A DNA stretch of 51,674 bases from Tannerella sp. (lineage in GTDB: Bacteria; Bacteroidota; Bacteroidia; Bacteroidales; Tannerellaceae): the NCBI GenBank assembly GCA_031265585.1, contig JAISCL010000220.1:1-51674 (forward strand), written 5' to 3'. Of this stretch, positions 26,434-34,955 are shown piece by piece (the stretch's first letter is position 1; each line of letters opens with the position of its first letter). Position numbers and translations under genes: made by a program. The notes under the pieces are model-generated. The model worked only from the letters and a program-made list of their open reading frames with translations. It did no database searches and was not told where the DNA came from.

Positions 26434-27417
26434 CTATCCGGCTTTCGACAGTTTTGAAAACAGGTCGCGGAAAATAGCATCCCGGCTAAGAAATCTCGCC
26501 ATCCGGATAAAATGCCTCGACCTGTCAAAGCTGTAAGTTACCTGATCCGTCAACACCGGACTGTGCACCAGATCCGTATGCACCCAGGCCGGATTAATCA
26601 GCCAGGCAACAACCACTACGTCCCAGATCTCTTTTGACCAGGCCTCCGTCTTTTTTTCATTGTATCCCGCCACCCTTTCATACAGGAAACTGCATAACTC
26701 ATTCCGGCCTTCCAGGTAGTATTTAAGCTCGGGAAGCGTGGTATGGAAATGAGACACGACCTGCATGCACGGCATGATTACCAGCGGAACGCCGGAATTT
26801 AAAACAACCTGGCCGGCCCGCACATCCTGAACCAGATTAAATTCCCTTTGCGTCGGCCAGTCCGGGCTGTTTCCTCCAAGCCACACGACGACGATGTTCT
26901 TTATAATTTCAGGCGCTGTCAATATCGCCGATGCAACATTCGTGATGCACCCGATAGCAACGACATACAGCGGGTCTTGCGGAGAACTCGCCCTGGCCCT
27001 CCGGATTAAATCCTGCACGGCTTCGCTGTCAGGCGGCTTCAACGCATCTTTCAAATAGTCCGTTGACCCCCTGAAAACGAACCCTTCAGCCGGCTTTTTC
27101 AGCATCTTCAATAACCGCAGGATTTCCTCATAACTTTTTTCCATCCCGTCGCCCGGCCCGCTTGAACGGGAATTGTAAAATGGCGCGGCATAAACCGCTT
27201 CCACGCTCACCCGGTCTTCCGACAGCAAGGCGTATGCCAGTGCAAACTGGTCGTCAATCTCATTATACGTATCCGTATCCAAAACCATCCGTACCCTGCC
27301 TTCTTTCGGCTTCAGCCGGTCGATACGAACCGCTTCGTCAATCGCCGGAAATTCCTGGCCGGATACAGCCATCCACGCCGGCAGAAAAATAATTGCAATG
27401 AAAATGTTTCTCATCAT
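26434..27417 (-). CDS. Secreted nucleoside hydrolase (IUNH family)
   Basis: 327 residues with a signal peptide (to about 20, AWMAVSGQE). The Asp cluster for Ca2+ and ribose binding is VLD47TD49TYNEID55D56QFAL, close to the family's DTDxGxDD with Tyr-Asn-Glu in the middle. Further family features are VAIGCITNVASAILTAPEI near 150 and WLGGN near 180. The enzyme hydrolyses nucleosides to base and ribose, here apparently outside the cytoplasm. It follows a broken transporter gene (9 bp) and ribokinase, the gene set known from Bacteroides ribose-utilisation (rus) loci. Some active-site parts downstream are non-canonical, so substrate preference is uncertain. Confidence 0.9.
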   Translation of the reverse strand: MMRNIFIAIIFLPAWMAVSGQEFPAIDEAVRIDRLKPKEGRVRMVLDTDTYNEIDDQFALAYALLSEDRVSVEAVYAAPFYNSRSSGPGDGMEKSYEEILRLLKMLKKPAEGFVFRGSTDYLKDALKPPDSEAVQDLIRRARASSPQDPLYVVAIGCITNVASAILTAPEIIKNIVVVWLGGNSPDWPTQREFNLVQDVRAGQVVLNSGVPLVIMPCMQVVSHFHTTLPELKYYLEGRNELCSFLYERVAGYNEKKTEAWSKEIWDVVVVAWLINPAWVHTDLVHSPVLTDQVTYSFDRSRHFIRMARFLSRDAIFRDLFSKLSKAG

Positions 27418-27426
27418 ATCTCTGTT

Positions 27427-28008
27427 TTAAAATTTTTCAGGCTCCTGCGTATATAAGGAATCCAAGTCCGAGGATGAATAAAATGAACATGCCCAGATTC
27501 CCCGGGTGGATACTTTTCCCGTGCTGGCCAGCGCTTTTTTGTAGGCCAGTCCGTTCAGGATGATGGCGACTGTAATGAGTAGTACGCCCAGGAAGATGCA
27601 GAAAGGATCGCCCTTGGTGGCTCCGAAATAATTGATCAGTACGCCCAGCACCAGGGCTAACCCCACGCCAAGGGGGAAGGCGACGGACAGTCCGCAGACA
27701 GCGACCGCCGCCGACAGGAGAATATTCGATGCATTGAAGACGATGCCTCCGAGGAAGGCGCTTCCCTGACTGATCCGGTCCGCCTGTGCCAGGTCATCCA
27801 GGAAACTGCGTCCTTCGGTGCCCGTGCTGCCCAGTGTGAAGGCAGAGATGAGAGAGAATAACAGCACTCCTGCGACATAGTCCCAGTAAAAAAATTCATA
27901 CCTCCAGGTCCTGGAGGCCAGCTTTTGCGTGTTCCCCCAGGAACCCCAGCAGAGCATGGTGACAAAGCAAAAGAGAATAGCTAACGGATAATTTTGAACG
28001 ATAAACAT
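27427..28008 (-). pseudogene. RbsU/RusT-type sugar transporter with internal deletion and frameshift
   Basis: The first about 165 residues are a normal start of a 10-helix GRP/DMT-type transporter (CWGSWGNTQKL near 21, WDYVAGVLLFSL near 43, FNASNILLSAAVAVCGLSVAFPLGVGLALVLG near 110). After KVSTRG the frame continues with an unrelated polar tail and stops at residue 193, whereas such proteins have about 330 residues. In the frame two bases away the DNA just after this point encodes NLGMFILFILGLGFLIYAGA and a stop (27437-27439), which looks like the normal last membrane helix. The simplest explanation is loss of about 140 codons that also shifted the frame. A short functional form or an assembly error cannot be excluded. 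Neighbours are ribokinase (25 bp) and nucleoside hydrolase (9 bp). Confidence 0.75.
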
Positions 28009-28033
28009 GATGTATTATTTATTATGTGATGAT

Positions 28034-28960
28034 TCATCCGATTTCATTCCGGTAGGGAGCGGATTCGCGCGCACCGTTGCGGGTGACGGAGATGGAGGCG
28101 GCCTTGCAGGCAAAACGGACGGCTTCGGTCAGGGACTGCCCTTCGAGCAGGGCTGTGCACAGGGCGCCGTTGAAGACATCACCTGCTGCGGTGGTATCCA
28201 CGGCCTGTACCTTAAAGGCGTCAACCGTTTCGAACGAGCCGTTCCCGTAAATAAGGGCGCCTTTCGAGCCTAACGTGATCACGACGTTCTCCGCCCCCAG
28301 GCGGCTGAGTTCTTCTGCTGCGGCGCGGGCCAATTCGATACCGGTAATCTTTATGCCGGACAGCGCTTCGGCTTCCGTCTCGTTCGGAGTAATCAGGTAA
28401 AGGCCGGCTATTAATTCTTTTGACAGCGGGCAGGCCGGGGCGGGATTGAGGATGACTTTTTTCGACCTTTCACGGGCGACACGGACAACGTACTCAACCG
28501 TCTCAAGCGGGATTTCCAGCTGCATCAGCACCATGTCGCACCGGCTGATGGCATCCCCGGCCTTTTCCAGATCGGAAGGCAAGAGATTGATGTTGGCTCC
28601 CGATGCGACGGCGATGCAGTTTTCCCCGTTCCTGTCGACCGTGATCAGGGCGACGCCGGAAGGATTGCACGGGTCGGAAAATACATACGAGGTATCAATT
28701 CCCTCTTCTTCCAGTAACTGAAGCGACCGGCGCCCGAAAATATCGTTTCCCGTTTTACAGACAAATGTAACGGGAATCCCCAGGCGTGAAGCCGCCACCG
28801 CCTGGTTGGCGCCCTTCCCGCCGGGATTCATAAAAAAAGTTCCCCCCAGCACCGTTTCACCCGGCCGGGGAAGGTTCCCGGTCTTGATTACCATATCCGT
28901 ATTACTGCTTCCAACAACAAGCAGGCGTTTCAGACTGATTTTTTCCTTTTCACGTTCCAT
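28034..28960 (-). CDS. rbsK: Ribokinase
   Basis: 308 residues of the PfkB family. N-terminal VVGSSNTDMVIK (15-26), the di-glycine ribose-binding motif NPGGKGANQAVA (45-56) and the C-terminal DTTAAGDVFNGAL with catalytic Asp at 261 are all present; the NPAPA segment near 173 is characteristic of ribokinase rather than of fructokinase. It phosphorylates D-ribose to ribose-5-phosphate in the cytoplasm. It is the first gene of a probable ribokinase-transporter-nucleoside hydrolase operon driven from a -7 box at 28991-28998. Because its transporter partner is broken, ribose may enter by another carrier or come from internal nucleoside turnover. Confidence 0.95.
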   Translation of the reverse strand: MEREKEKISLKRLLVVGSSNTDMVIKTGNLPRPGETVLGGTFFMNPGGKGANQAVAASRLGIPVTFVCKTGNDIFGRRSLQLLEEEGIDTSYVFSDPCNPSGVALITVDRNGENCIAVASGANINLLPSDLEKAGDAISRCDMVLMQLEIPLETVEYVVRVARERSKKVILNPAPACPLSKELIAGLYLITPNETEAEALSGIKITGIELARAAAEELSRLGAENVVITLGSKGALIYGNGSFETVDAFKVQAVDTTAAGDVFNGALCTALLEGQSLTEAVRFACKAASISVTRNGARESAPYRNEIG

Positions 28961-28990
28961 GATATTAATAATTCATTTTTTTACACGCTG

Positions 28991-28998
28991 CAAATATA
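28991..28998 (-). promoter_or_regulatory. Probable -7 box of the ribokinase operon
   Basis: The minus strand reads TATATTTG, a full TAnnTTTG match, about 31 bp before the ribokinase start. A convincing -33 box was not seen. Confidence 0.55.
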
Positions 28999-29044
28999 CA
29001 TATCTTAATTGAAAGTTGAGAACAGTCATTTTCAACTTTAATAG

Positions 29045-29138
29045 CCCGTCAGGGCTTGCATATCAATATTTCTGCCGGAAAAGATACTTTCCCGGTAAAA
29101 TCACGTGGATCTCGCCATATCTTGCAAGCTCTGACGGG
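29045..29138. repeat. Long-range inverted repeat downstream of the TIM-barrel gene
   Basis: CCCGTCAGGGCTTGCA (29045-29060) and TGCAAGCTCTGACGGG (29123-29138) are complementary over 16 bp with one mismatch. TGCAAGCTC recurs at 29143-29151, next to GGCCGGATC. It lies between the TIM-barrel stop and the ribokinase promoter. No T-run follows the stem, so a simple terminator is unlikely. Confidence 0.65.
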
Positions 29139-29174
29139 ATCCTGCAAGCTCCGGCCGGATCTCAGGTATTCCAT

Positions 29175-30026
29175 TCAGAAGATTTTACCGGTTACTTCGT
29201 TATAGTACTGTATACATTTTTTGATGTCCGGCACTGAATTGTCCCAGTTGTTCTCGTATTCGATGGAGATTACGCCTTTGAACTTTTGCCGCTTCAGTTC
29301 CTCAAGCATTTCCGTGACATGGAGGATACCCTGGCCCCAGACGACGTCGTCCTGGTTCCCGTCGCTGTCTTTGGCTGCTATATCTTTAAAATGCAGCGAG
29401 ACAATCCGTCCTTCCAGTTCTTTCAGGCAATCTGTCGCGTTAAGTCCGCCCCGGTTCCAGTGGCCTACATCGGGACAGGCTCCCAGGAGACTGCTGCGGC
29501 CGGAGATTTCGTTTAGCAGCAGTTCCGGCTTCCAGTAAGTCGACGGCTGCGGATGGTTATGGACCGAGATCTTCATGCTGTATTTCTTTGCCAGGCGTTC
29601 TATCAGATCCCAGTCTTTCACTGCCGGTTCACAGGTAATAAATTCCATCCCCATGTCTTTGGCAAAGGCAAACATTTTTTCCCACTCATCCGGGTTGTCT
29701 GTCCCGAAAACGCCGGAACCGACGATCGTTATTCCTTTGGATTTCGCAAGCTCCCTGATTTCCTTACGGGTTTGACCGTCCATCGTATAACCGAAAACCC
29801 GGTCGCCCCATTTCCCGCCCAACCGATGGCCGGGATAGACCTCAATGTATTTGATACCCAGTTCCTGCGTCTTATCCAACGCTTCCGTTAACGGGAATTT
29901 ATGGAACGTATACGATTGCATACCCAGGCGCCAGCCGTTTTTTTCGGCTTTTGACTGCGCCTGCAACTGAAAACACGACAAAACCGACAACGCGATAACC
30001 GCGGAATAAATAAACCTGTACTTCAT
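29175..30026 (-). CDS. Exported sugar-phosphate isomerase/epimerase-like TIM barrel
   Basis: 283 residues with a signal peptide (to about 24, LSCFQLQAQ). It belongs to the xylose-isomerase-like TIM-barrel superfamily: LGMQSYTFHKFPLTEALDKTQELGIKYIEVYPGH (34-67), FITCEPAV near 128, ISVHNHP near 152, CPDVGHWNRGG near 182, VSLHFKD near 208 and VISIEYENN near 264. The His and Glu residues in these strands are the usual metal ligands. Exported versions are common in Bacteroidota and are mostly uncharacterised; several take part in 3-keto-sugar metabolism. The gene stands alone between the AAA ATPase operon and the ribokinase locus. Confidence 0.88.
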   Translation of the reverse strand: MKYRFIYSAVIALSVLSCFQLQAQSKAEKNGWRLGMQSYTFHKFPLTEALDKTQELGIKYIEVYPGHRLGGKWGDRVFGYTMDGQTRKEIRELAKSKGITIVGSGVFGTDNPDEWEKMFAFAKDMGMEFITCEPAVKDWDLIERLAKKYSMKISVHNHPQPSTYWKPELLLNEISGRSSLLGACPDVGHWNRGGLNATDCLKELEGRIVSLHFKDIAAKDSDGNQDDVVWGQGILHVTEMLEELKRQKFKGVISIEYENNWDNSVPDIKKCIQYYNEVTGKIF

Positions 30027-30089
30027 AAAATATGATTTGATGATTAATATTGCGTTGCGAAATTAAGAAAAAAATTTGATACCGGATCA

Positions 30090-33000
30090 TTATTTCCTGT
30101 CCAGCGCCTGTTTTATTCCTTCCAGGTGACTGTTCAGCTCGGCCAGCCGGGCGATGACTACGCTGCCAGCCTGCTGACTGCCTGCCGCCGGCCTGTTGAA
30201 CATCGCCTTGACCTGCTCCCAGCGCGCCTCGTCTTCCCGGGTAAGCATCCCGGCAAGCTCTTTCAGTTTTAGCAGATTGACTTCGCTGTCGGAGGTTAAT
30301 GTCTGCGATTCGTTTTCGTAATGCGTCAGGATAAGCGAGCGGACTTCCTGCCGGTTCATCAGCGGGACAAGCTGTGAGAGCATTTTATTCATGTCACGGT
30401 AGGATCCCTGCAGCTTGAAGGCCGGCTCCGTGCGGTAAGCGTCCTGCATCGCCGCGCTGTCGATGTACTGCCGGTTGACTTTCAGTACCACTTCGCGGAC
30501 AAGCAGTGCACTCCGAATGACCGCGATAAAATCGTCGATGTCCTGCTGCGTATGATTGCCTTCCAGATCCGGCATCAGCTCGCTTCCTGTTTCGACAAAC
30601 TCGACCAGCCGGTAAAAGTCGGGAAAGCTTTTGCCGGCCACTTTCTGCAGGCAGGGATTTTCAACCGCCGCGTTTTCCAGCAGGCTCAGGCGGAACAGGT
30701 TCCCGGAATCGCCGATCACATCGCCCAGGTTATATACGTCGGCGCGATTGGCCAGCATATCGGGTATCCGGAATTTTTCGCCGCTTTCGGTATAGGGATT
30801 CCCGGCCATGATGACGCAGAAGCGTTTGCCGCGCAAATCGTACGTCTTGCTTTCACCTTCAAAAATGCCCTCCATCTTCCGCTGCCCGTCGGCCAGGGAA
30901 ATGAACTTCTGCAGAAATTCGGGACTGCAATGCTGGATGTCATCTACGTAGAGCATCACATTGTCGGCCATTTCAAACGAAAGGTTGATCTTCTTCAATT
31001 CTTCACGCGCACCCGACGTCTTGGCTTCCGAAGGGTCGGCGCTTGTGATGGAATGACCGATCGCAGGGCCGTTTATCTTGACAAAATGAAGCCCCATCGT
31101 ACAGGCCAGGTATTCCATCAGCGTCGTCTTGCCATAACCGGGAGGAGAGAGCAGCAGCAGCATCCCCATGCGCGCCGTGCGCTTACTTTCGCCGGCCACG
31201 CCGAGCTGTTTCGCCAGGTTCGCCCCGATCAGCGGCAGATATACGGCGTTGATCAGCCTGTTTCGCACGAAGGAGGTCAGTACGCGCGGTTTCAGCTCGT
31301 TTATCTTCAGGGATTTTCTGTATTCATTCACCAGGGTTTCCTTCAGTTGTGTGAACGCATTGTAAGCGGGAACATCCGTATCGCTGAAACGGTTCAGCTT
31401 AAGCATCAGCTGATGATAGTCCGCATGATAAGCATTGTCCGCAATCACCGGATGGCTTCCGCGCAGGTCTCGCAATTCAATCGCATCGGGACTTCTGCGC
31501 AACTCGAAAGAAAGCTCCTTCAATAAGAGCAGGCAGGCCGTTTCACCCCGGTATTTCTTGTATTTCTTAAGCTCATCCGATAAATCAATAAAGGAAGACA
31601 GCCAGTTACGCACCAGGTAATAACGCTCTACCGTCCCAAACGAGGCGTCCGCTACGTCCGTACTGAAGTCGTTTTGCAGCCTGTTGGACGTCAGGTATTT
31701 TAAAAACTCCTTTTCCAGCGCTTTCGACTGCTCGCTTACCGTAAATGCCGGATTGCCGGCAAACTCACGGAACAGATAGGCGGCCACTTTCGCGGGACGG
31801 ATCTTCGCCGGATCAAAATAGCCCTCGTTCCACTGTATAAACTTGTCCCTGATCCGGTTCGTCACATACTGGTAGTTACTTGACGCCGGGAAGGCTTTCA
31901 GTACGTTATTGGCCGAGACGATCAACCCGCGCAGCAGCTTCTTCTCATCCTCCCGGATGGCATACCAGAACAGCTGGGCCGCCACACGCGTCTGCGGACG
32001 GAAGGACAGCACGCCTAGCTGTTCATTCAGCGAGACCATCTGTTCGTAGATCCGGAGCGCGTCGAAGTCATGCACCCCTTTCAGGCAAGATTCGGAGTAG
32101 CTCCGCTCTACTTTTTTGACGATAAATGCTTCCGCATCGAAAGAGGGCGATTTCCGATATTCCCGAAAGGCGAGGAAGGCGAGGTATTCCGAGCGGTAAA
32201 CGGCGCTGTTTTCAGAGACGGTCTCCTGCTCCCAGAGATCCCGGTAACGGAGGAGTTCCTCATTCTTAAGTTCCCGGTAAAAGCTCGTTCCCGTAAGATG
32301 ATAGAAAAGCGTATCGCCGCGCCGTACTACGGTCAGGTCCAGCGACTGCCGGTTCACGGCAAACTTATAATTCCCCAAAGAAATAATATTTTCACCGTCG
32401 GCAAACAGTTCGGTTTTGTCTTTCAGGATACGGAGCGCATCTTCGAGTGAGGTCTTCAAACTGTTTTCCAGGTTTTCGGACTTGGAAACATCGCCCAGTC
32501 CGCGGAGGTCTTCCACCAGCCGGCGCACTTTATCGACCATCAGGTCGGTAGCGTAAAAGGCACGGATGTCTTCTTTCGTTTTAAATGACTGCGCCTTGTT
32601 TTCGACGTTTTTCAGGACGCGAAGTCCGATCTGTTCAAGCGAAGATGTCCGGCGGTTGATCTGTTCGACGAGTTGCGTTTTCCGTCCGTCAAAAGCTTTC
32701 ACCACTTCCGTACGTTTGTCGGCTATGATTGAAATGAACGCGTCGAAATCGGCGAACTTACTTTCCAGTTCCTCGATCTGGACGCTCACCTTTGTGAAAT
32801 ATTCATCGGCCTTTCCGGGTGAAGTCGCCAGTTCCAGATAATTAATAATACCCTGTTCCAGCAGGGTTAGCTGGGCATGAAATTCGGCGGCGGCTTCTCC
32901 GCCCTTCAGCGAGTTGGTTTTCTTTTTAAGCAGCGCGCGCACTTCATTGAGCGAAGCAAAGATCAGCGATATCTTTTCAATGATCTTCGTCGTCTGCGTC

Positions 33001-34943
33001 GTATCCTCTATCTTCAGGCTGTTCAGGATATCAATCAGCAGTCCCAGCTCCGAAGAGATCAGTTGGCAGTGATCCTCGATCTTATTGGCATCGATTACCT
33101 TTTGTACCTTTTCCACTTTGCCGCGCTGTTCCCTGACCTTCCCTTCGTAAGGTGCCAGCGCTTCGTCCTTCAATAAAAACGTTACGGTTTTGGCCGACAG
33201 CGTTTCGTTTGCCTGCAACAGTGTCCGCTTCAGTTCATCCGTCTTTTCGGGATCGATATACTTCAGGCCGGCCAGTTCGATCACCTCGCCCTGCATTTTA
33301 CGTATCTCCGCAAGCAGTTTCACATGCTGCTCGAGGGAGTTGAAACGTACATTCCGAAGCTGTGCCAGCAGGCTGTCTACCTTACCGGCAGCCCCGTCCA
33401 GTTCTTCCCCGGCATGTTTGCGCTGTGCTTTCACCTTGTCAAATTCATCCACCGCCGTATTCGCAATCTCCCGGATCTGTCTTAACGGCTCCGATAAACC
33501 GAACGCAGCCTGGCCGGAGATCCAGAAATAGGCATCGATGATATCGTTCGATTTCTTTACGATATCTTCATACAGCCCTTCGTACGTATCTTCCCTGTTC
33601 ACCAGTTGAATGATCTCCTGACATTCGGCCATTGCCTTCACAATACTTTTATTCCCGATCTTATACAGGAAATTTTCCTTCTCCGCCTGATTCTCTTTCA
33701 GCTCCAGCGAATAGGGTGACTTCCAGATCTCCACCCGGTGATGGCGTGTGGCCTCCTGTTCGGAACGAAACAGAATAAGCGTGCCGTCCCCAAAGACCGT
33801 ATGTCCGTTGCAGATGACCGGCGTTTCAACCTGCTGCCTGATTACATTATATGACATCAGAACGTATATATTCTTTTCATTCTGGTAGAAAATATACAGG
33901 AAATCTTCCCCGTTCGGAGAGGCGACTTTACGGAAAAACTCCAGGTCGCTCAGGTCGCTTTCAAACAGCTTGTGATCGCCGTTCTGCAGATAGTACCCGT
34001 TCGGGAAAATCACCCCGTGGTTATCCGGTAGCAGGATCCCCGCATTGTTCAGCATTTTTATATTGACAACCTCTTTGGTGCGCGTATTGAAAACATAGGC
34101 GCGAAAATCCTCCTGGTACGGCTTGATACGTATCAGGATCAGGTTTCCGAGATCGGCATAGTAATATTCGGCATCATCCATCTGCTGGTCTTTATGCTCT
34201 ACCTTCTCGGCATAGATCCCCTTCCCCGTATCCGTATTATCTTCTATCTTGAACGTTATATCGCCGCCCACCGCTTCGATAAATACCCGGTCTTGTATGG
34301 AAACATGCGGATAAAGACCCGAACGGCGGTCTTCGAGCGTGGTTTTAATCCACTTAAACTCGTGTTGCGGGGCTTTTACGACTTCATGTATGCTTCGATC
34401 GTCCTGATAAATCAGCTTTCCGCCTTTAATAAGCCATTTGAAAGCTTTCAGGTCATCCCGGTTCCTGCCTGTCCGGAAGATCATATACAGGTAATTTTCC
34501 GTGCGGCGGAATTTTGAAAACGTAGAATCGCGGTAATATTTATACAGGTTCTTATAGTCCGTCACGAAAGCAGGGTCTTCAATCAGATCCGGGGGCTGCG
34601 GAATAAACCGGTTGTCTTCAAATTCATAAATGCTGAACACATCGCTGAGCTGTATCTCCGAACGCAGTCCGAAATGCACGTTATATCCGAAGATGCACAG
34701 ATTCCCAAACGCCATGATACCGCGTGATTCGCAGTTATTCTCCGTATTGATGCGCTGATTGGCCGTCAGGGAAAATTCCGTCGTGGAAAAAATCTCCTTA
34801 CGCGCCTCGTTCAACCGGTTCAACCGTTCGGACAGATCATCCTTCTGCGCCTGAAGCCGTTTACGAATGATTTCATAAGTCCCCGCTTCGAGTATCTCCC
34901 GGTCTTTATGCTGTTCCGTATTTTGCATTGAAAAAACCTTCAA
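30090..34943 (-). CDS. Giant coiled-coil AAA+ ATPase (DUF3686 / 'DNA repair ATPase' type)
   Basis: 1617 residues. After a short coiled coil (about 20-50) comes a large N-terminal region (about 55-450; FGNLCIFGYNVHFGLRSEI, FKWLIKGGKLIYQDDRS) matching the type I know as DUF3686. Long coiled coils follow (about 520-860), then a C-terminal AAA+ module: Walker A SPPGYGK1272TTL, Walker B VMLYVD1334D1335IQ and a sensor-like VIMAGNPYTESGEKFRIPDMLANRADV. The name 'DNA repair ATPase' is historical and poorly founded. It is the last of five genes with YbjN-like, PspA, YqiJ-like and flotillin proteins (12 bp after flotillin). That context points to an ATP-driven remodelling or disassembly role at membrane PspA/flotillin assemblies, which is inference. 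No membrane segment is visible. Confidence 0.85.
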   Translation of the reverse strand: MKVFSMQNTEQHKDREILEAGTYEIIRKRLQAQKDDLSERLNRLNEARKEIFSTTEFSLTANQRINTENNCESRGIMAFGNLCIFGYNVHFGLRSEIQLSDVFSIYEFEDNRFIPQPPDLIEDPAFVTDYKNLYKYYRDSTFSKFRRTENYLYMIFRTGRNRDDLKAFKWLIKGGKLIYQDDRSIHEVVKAPQHEFKWIKTTLEDRRSGLYPHVSIQDRVFIEAVGGDITFKIEDNTDTGKGIYAEKVEHKDQQMDDAEYYYADLGNLILIRIKPYQEDFRAYVFNTRTKEVVNIKMLNNAGILLPDNHGVIFPNGYYLQNGDHKLFESDLSDLEFFRKVASPNGEDFLYIFYQNEKNIYVLMSYNVIRQQVETPVICNGHTVFGDGTLILFRSEQEATRHHRVEIWKSPYSLELKENQAEKENFLYKIGNKSIVKAMAECQEIIQLVNREDTYEGLYEDIVKKSNDIIDAYFWISGQAAFGLSEPLRQIREIANTAVDEFDKVKAQRKHAGEELDGAAGKVDSLLAQLRNVRFNSLEQHVKLLAEIRKMQGEVIELAGLKYIDPEKTDELKRTLLQANETLSAKTVTFLLKDEALAPYEGKVREQRGKVEKVQKVIDANKIEDHCQLISSELGLLIDILNSLKIEDTTQTTKIIEKISLIFASLNEVRALLKKKTNSLKGGEAAAEFHAQLTLLEQGIINYLELATSPGKADEYFTKVSVQIEELESKFADFDAFISIIADKRTEVVKAFDGRKTQLVEQINRRTSSLEQIGLRVLKNVENKAQSFKTKEDIRAFYATDLMVDKVRRLVEDLRGLGDVSKSENLENSLKTSLEDALRILKDKTELFADGENIISLGNYKFAVNRQSLDLTVVRRGDTLFYHLTGTSFYRELKNEELLRYRDLWEQETVSENSAVYRSEYLAFLAFREYRKSPSFDAEAFIVKKVERSYSESCLKGVHDFDALRIYEQMVSLNEQLGVLSFRPQTRVAAQLFWYAIREDEKKLLRGLIVSANNVLKAFPASSNYQYVTNRIRDKFIQWNEGYFDPAKIRPAKVAAYLFREFAGNPAFTVSEQSKALEKEFLKYLTSNRLQNDFSTDVADASFGTVERYYLVRNWLSSFIDLSDELKKYKKYRGETACLLLLKELSFELRRSPDAIELRDLRGSHPVIADNAYHADYHQLMLKLNRFSDTDVPAYNAFTQLKETLVNEYRKSLKINELKPRVLTSFVRNRLINAVYLPLIGANLAKQLGVAGESKRTARMGMLLLLSPPGYGKTTLMEYLACTMGLHFVKINGPAIGHSITSADPSEAKTSGAREELKKINLSFEMADNVMLYVDDIQHCSPEFLQKFISLADGQRKMEGIFEGESKTYDLRGKRFCVIMAGNPYTESGEKFRIPDMLANRADVYNLGDVIGDSGNLFRLSLLENAAVENPCLQKVAGKSFPDFYRLVEFVETGSELMPDLEGNHTQQDIDDFIAVIRSALLVREVVLKVNRQYIDSAAMQDAYRTEPAFKLQGSYRDMNKMLSQLVPLMNRQEVRSLILTHYENESQTLTSDSEVNLLKLKELAGMLTREDEARWEQVKAMFNRPAAGSQQAGSVVIARLAELNSHLEGIKQALDRK

Positions 34944-34955
34944 TAACTTTAACTC

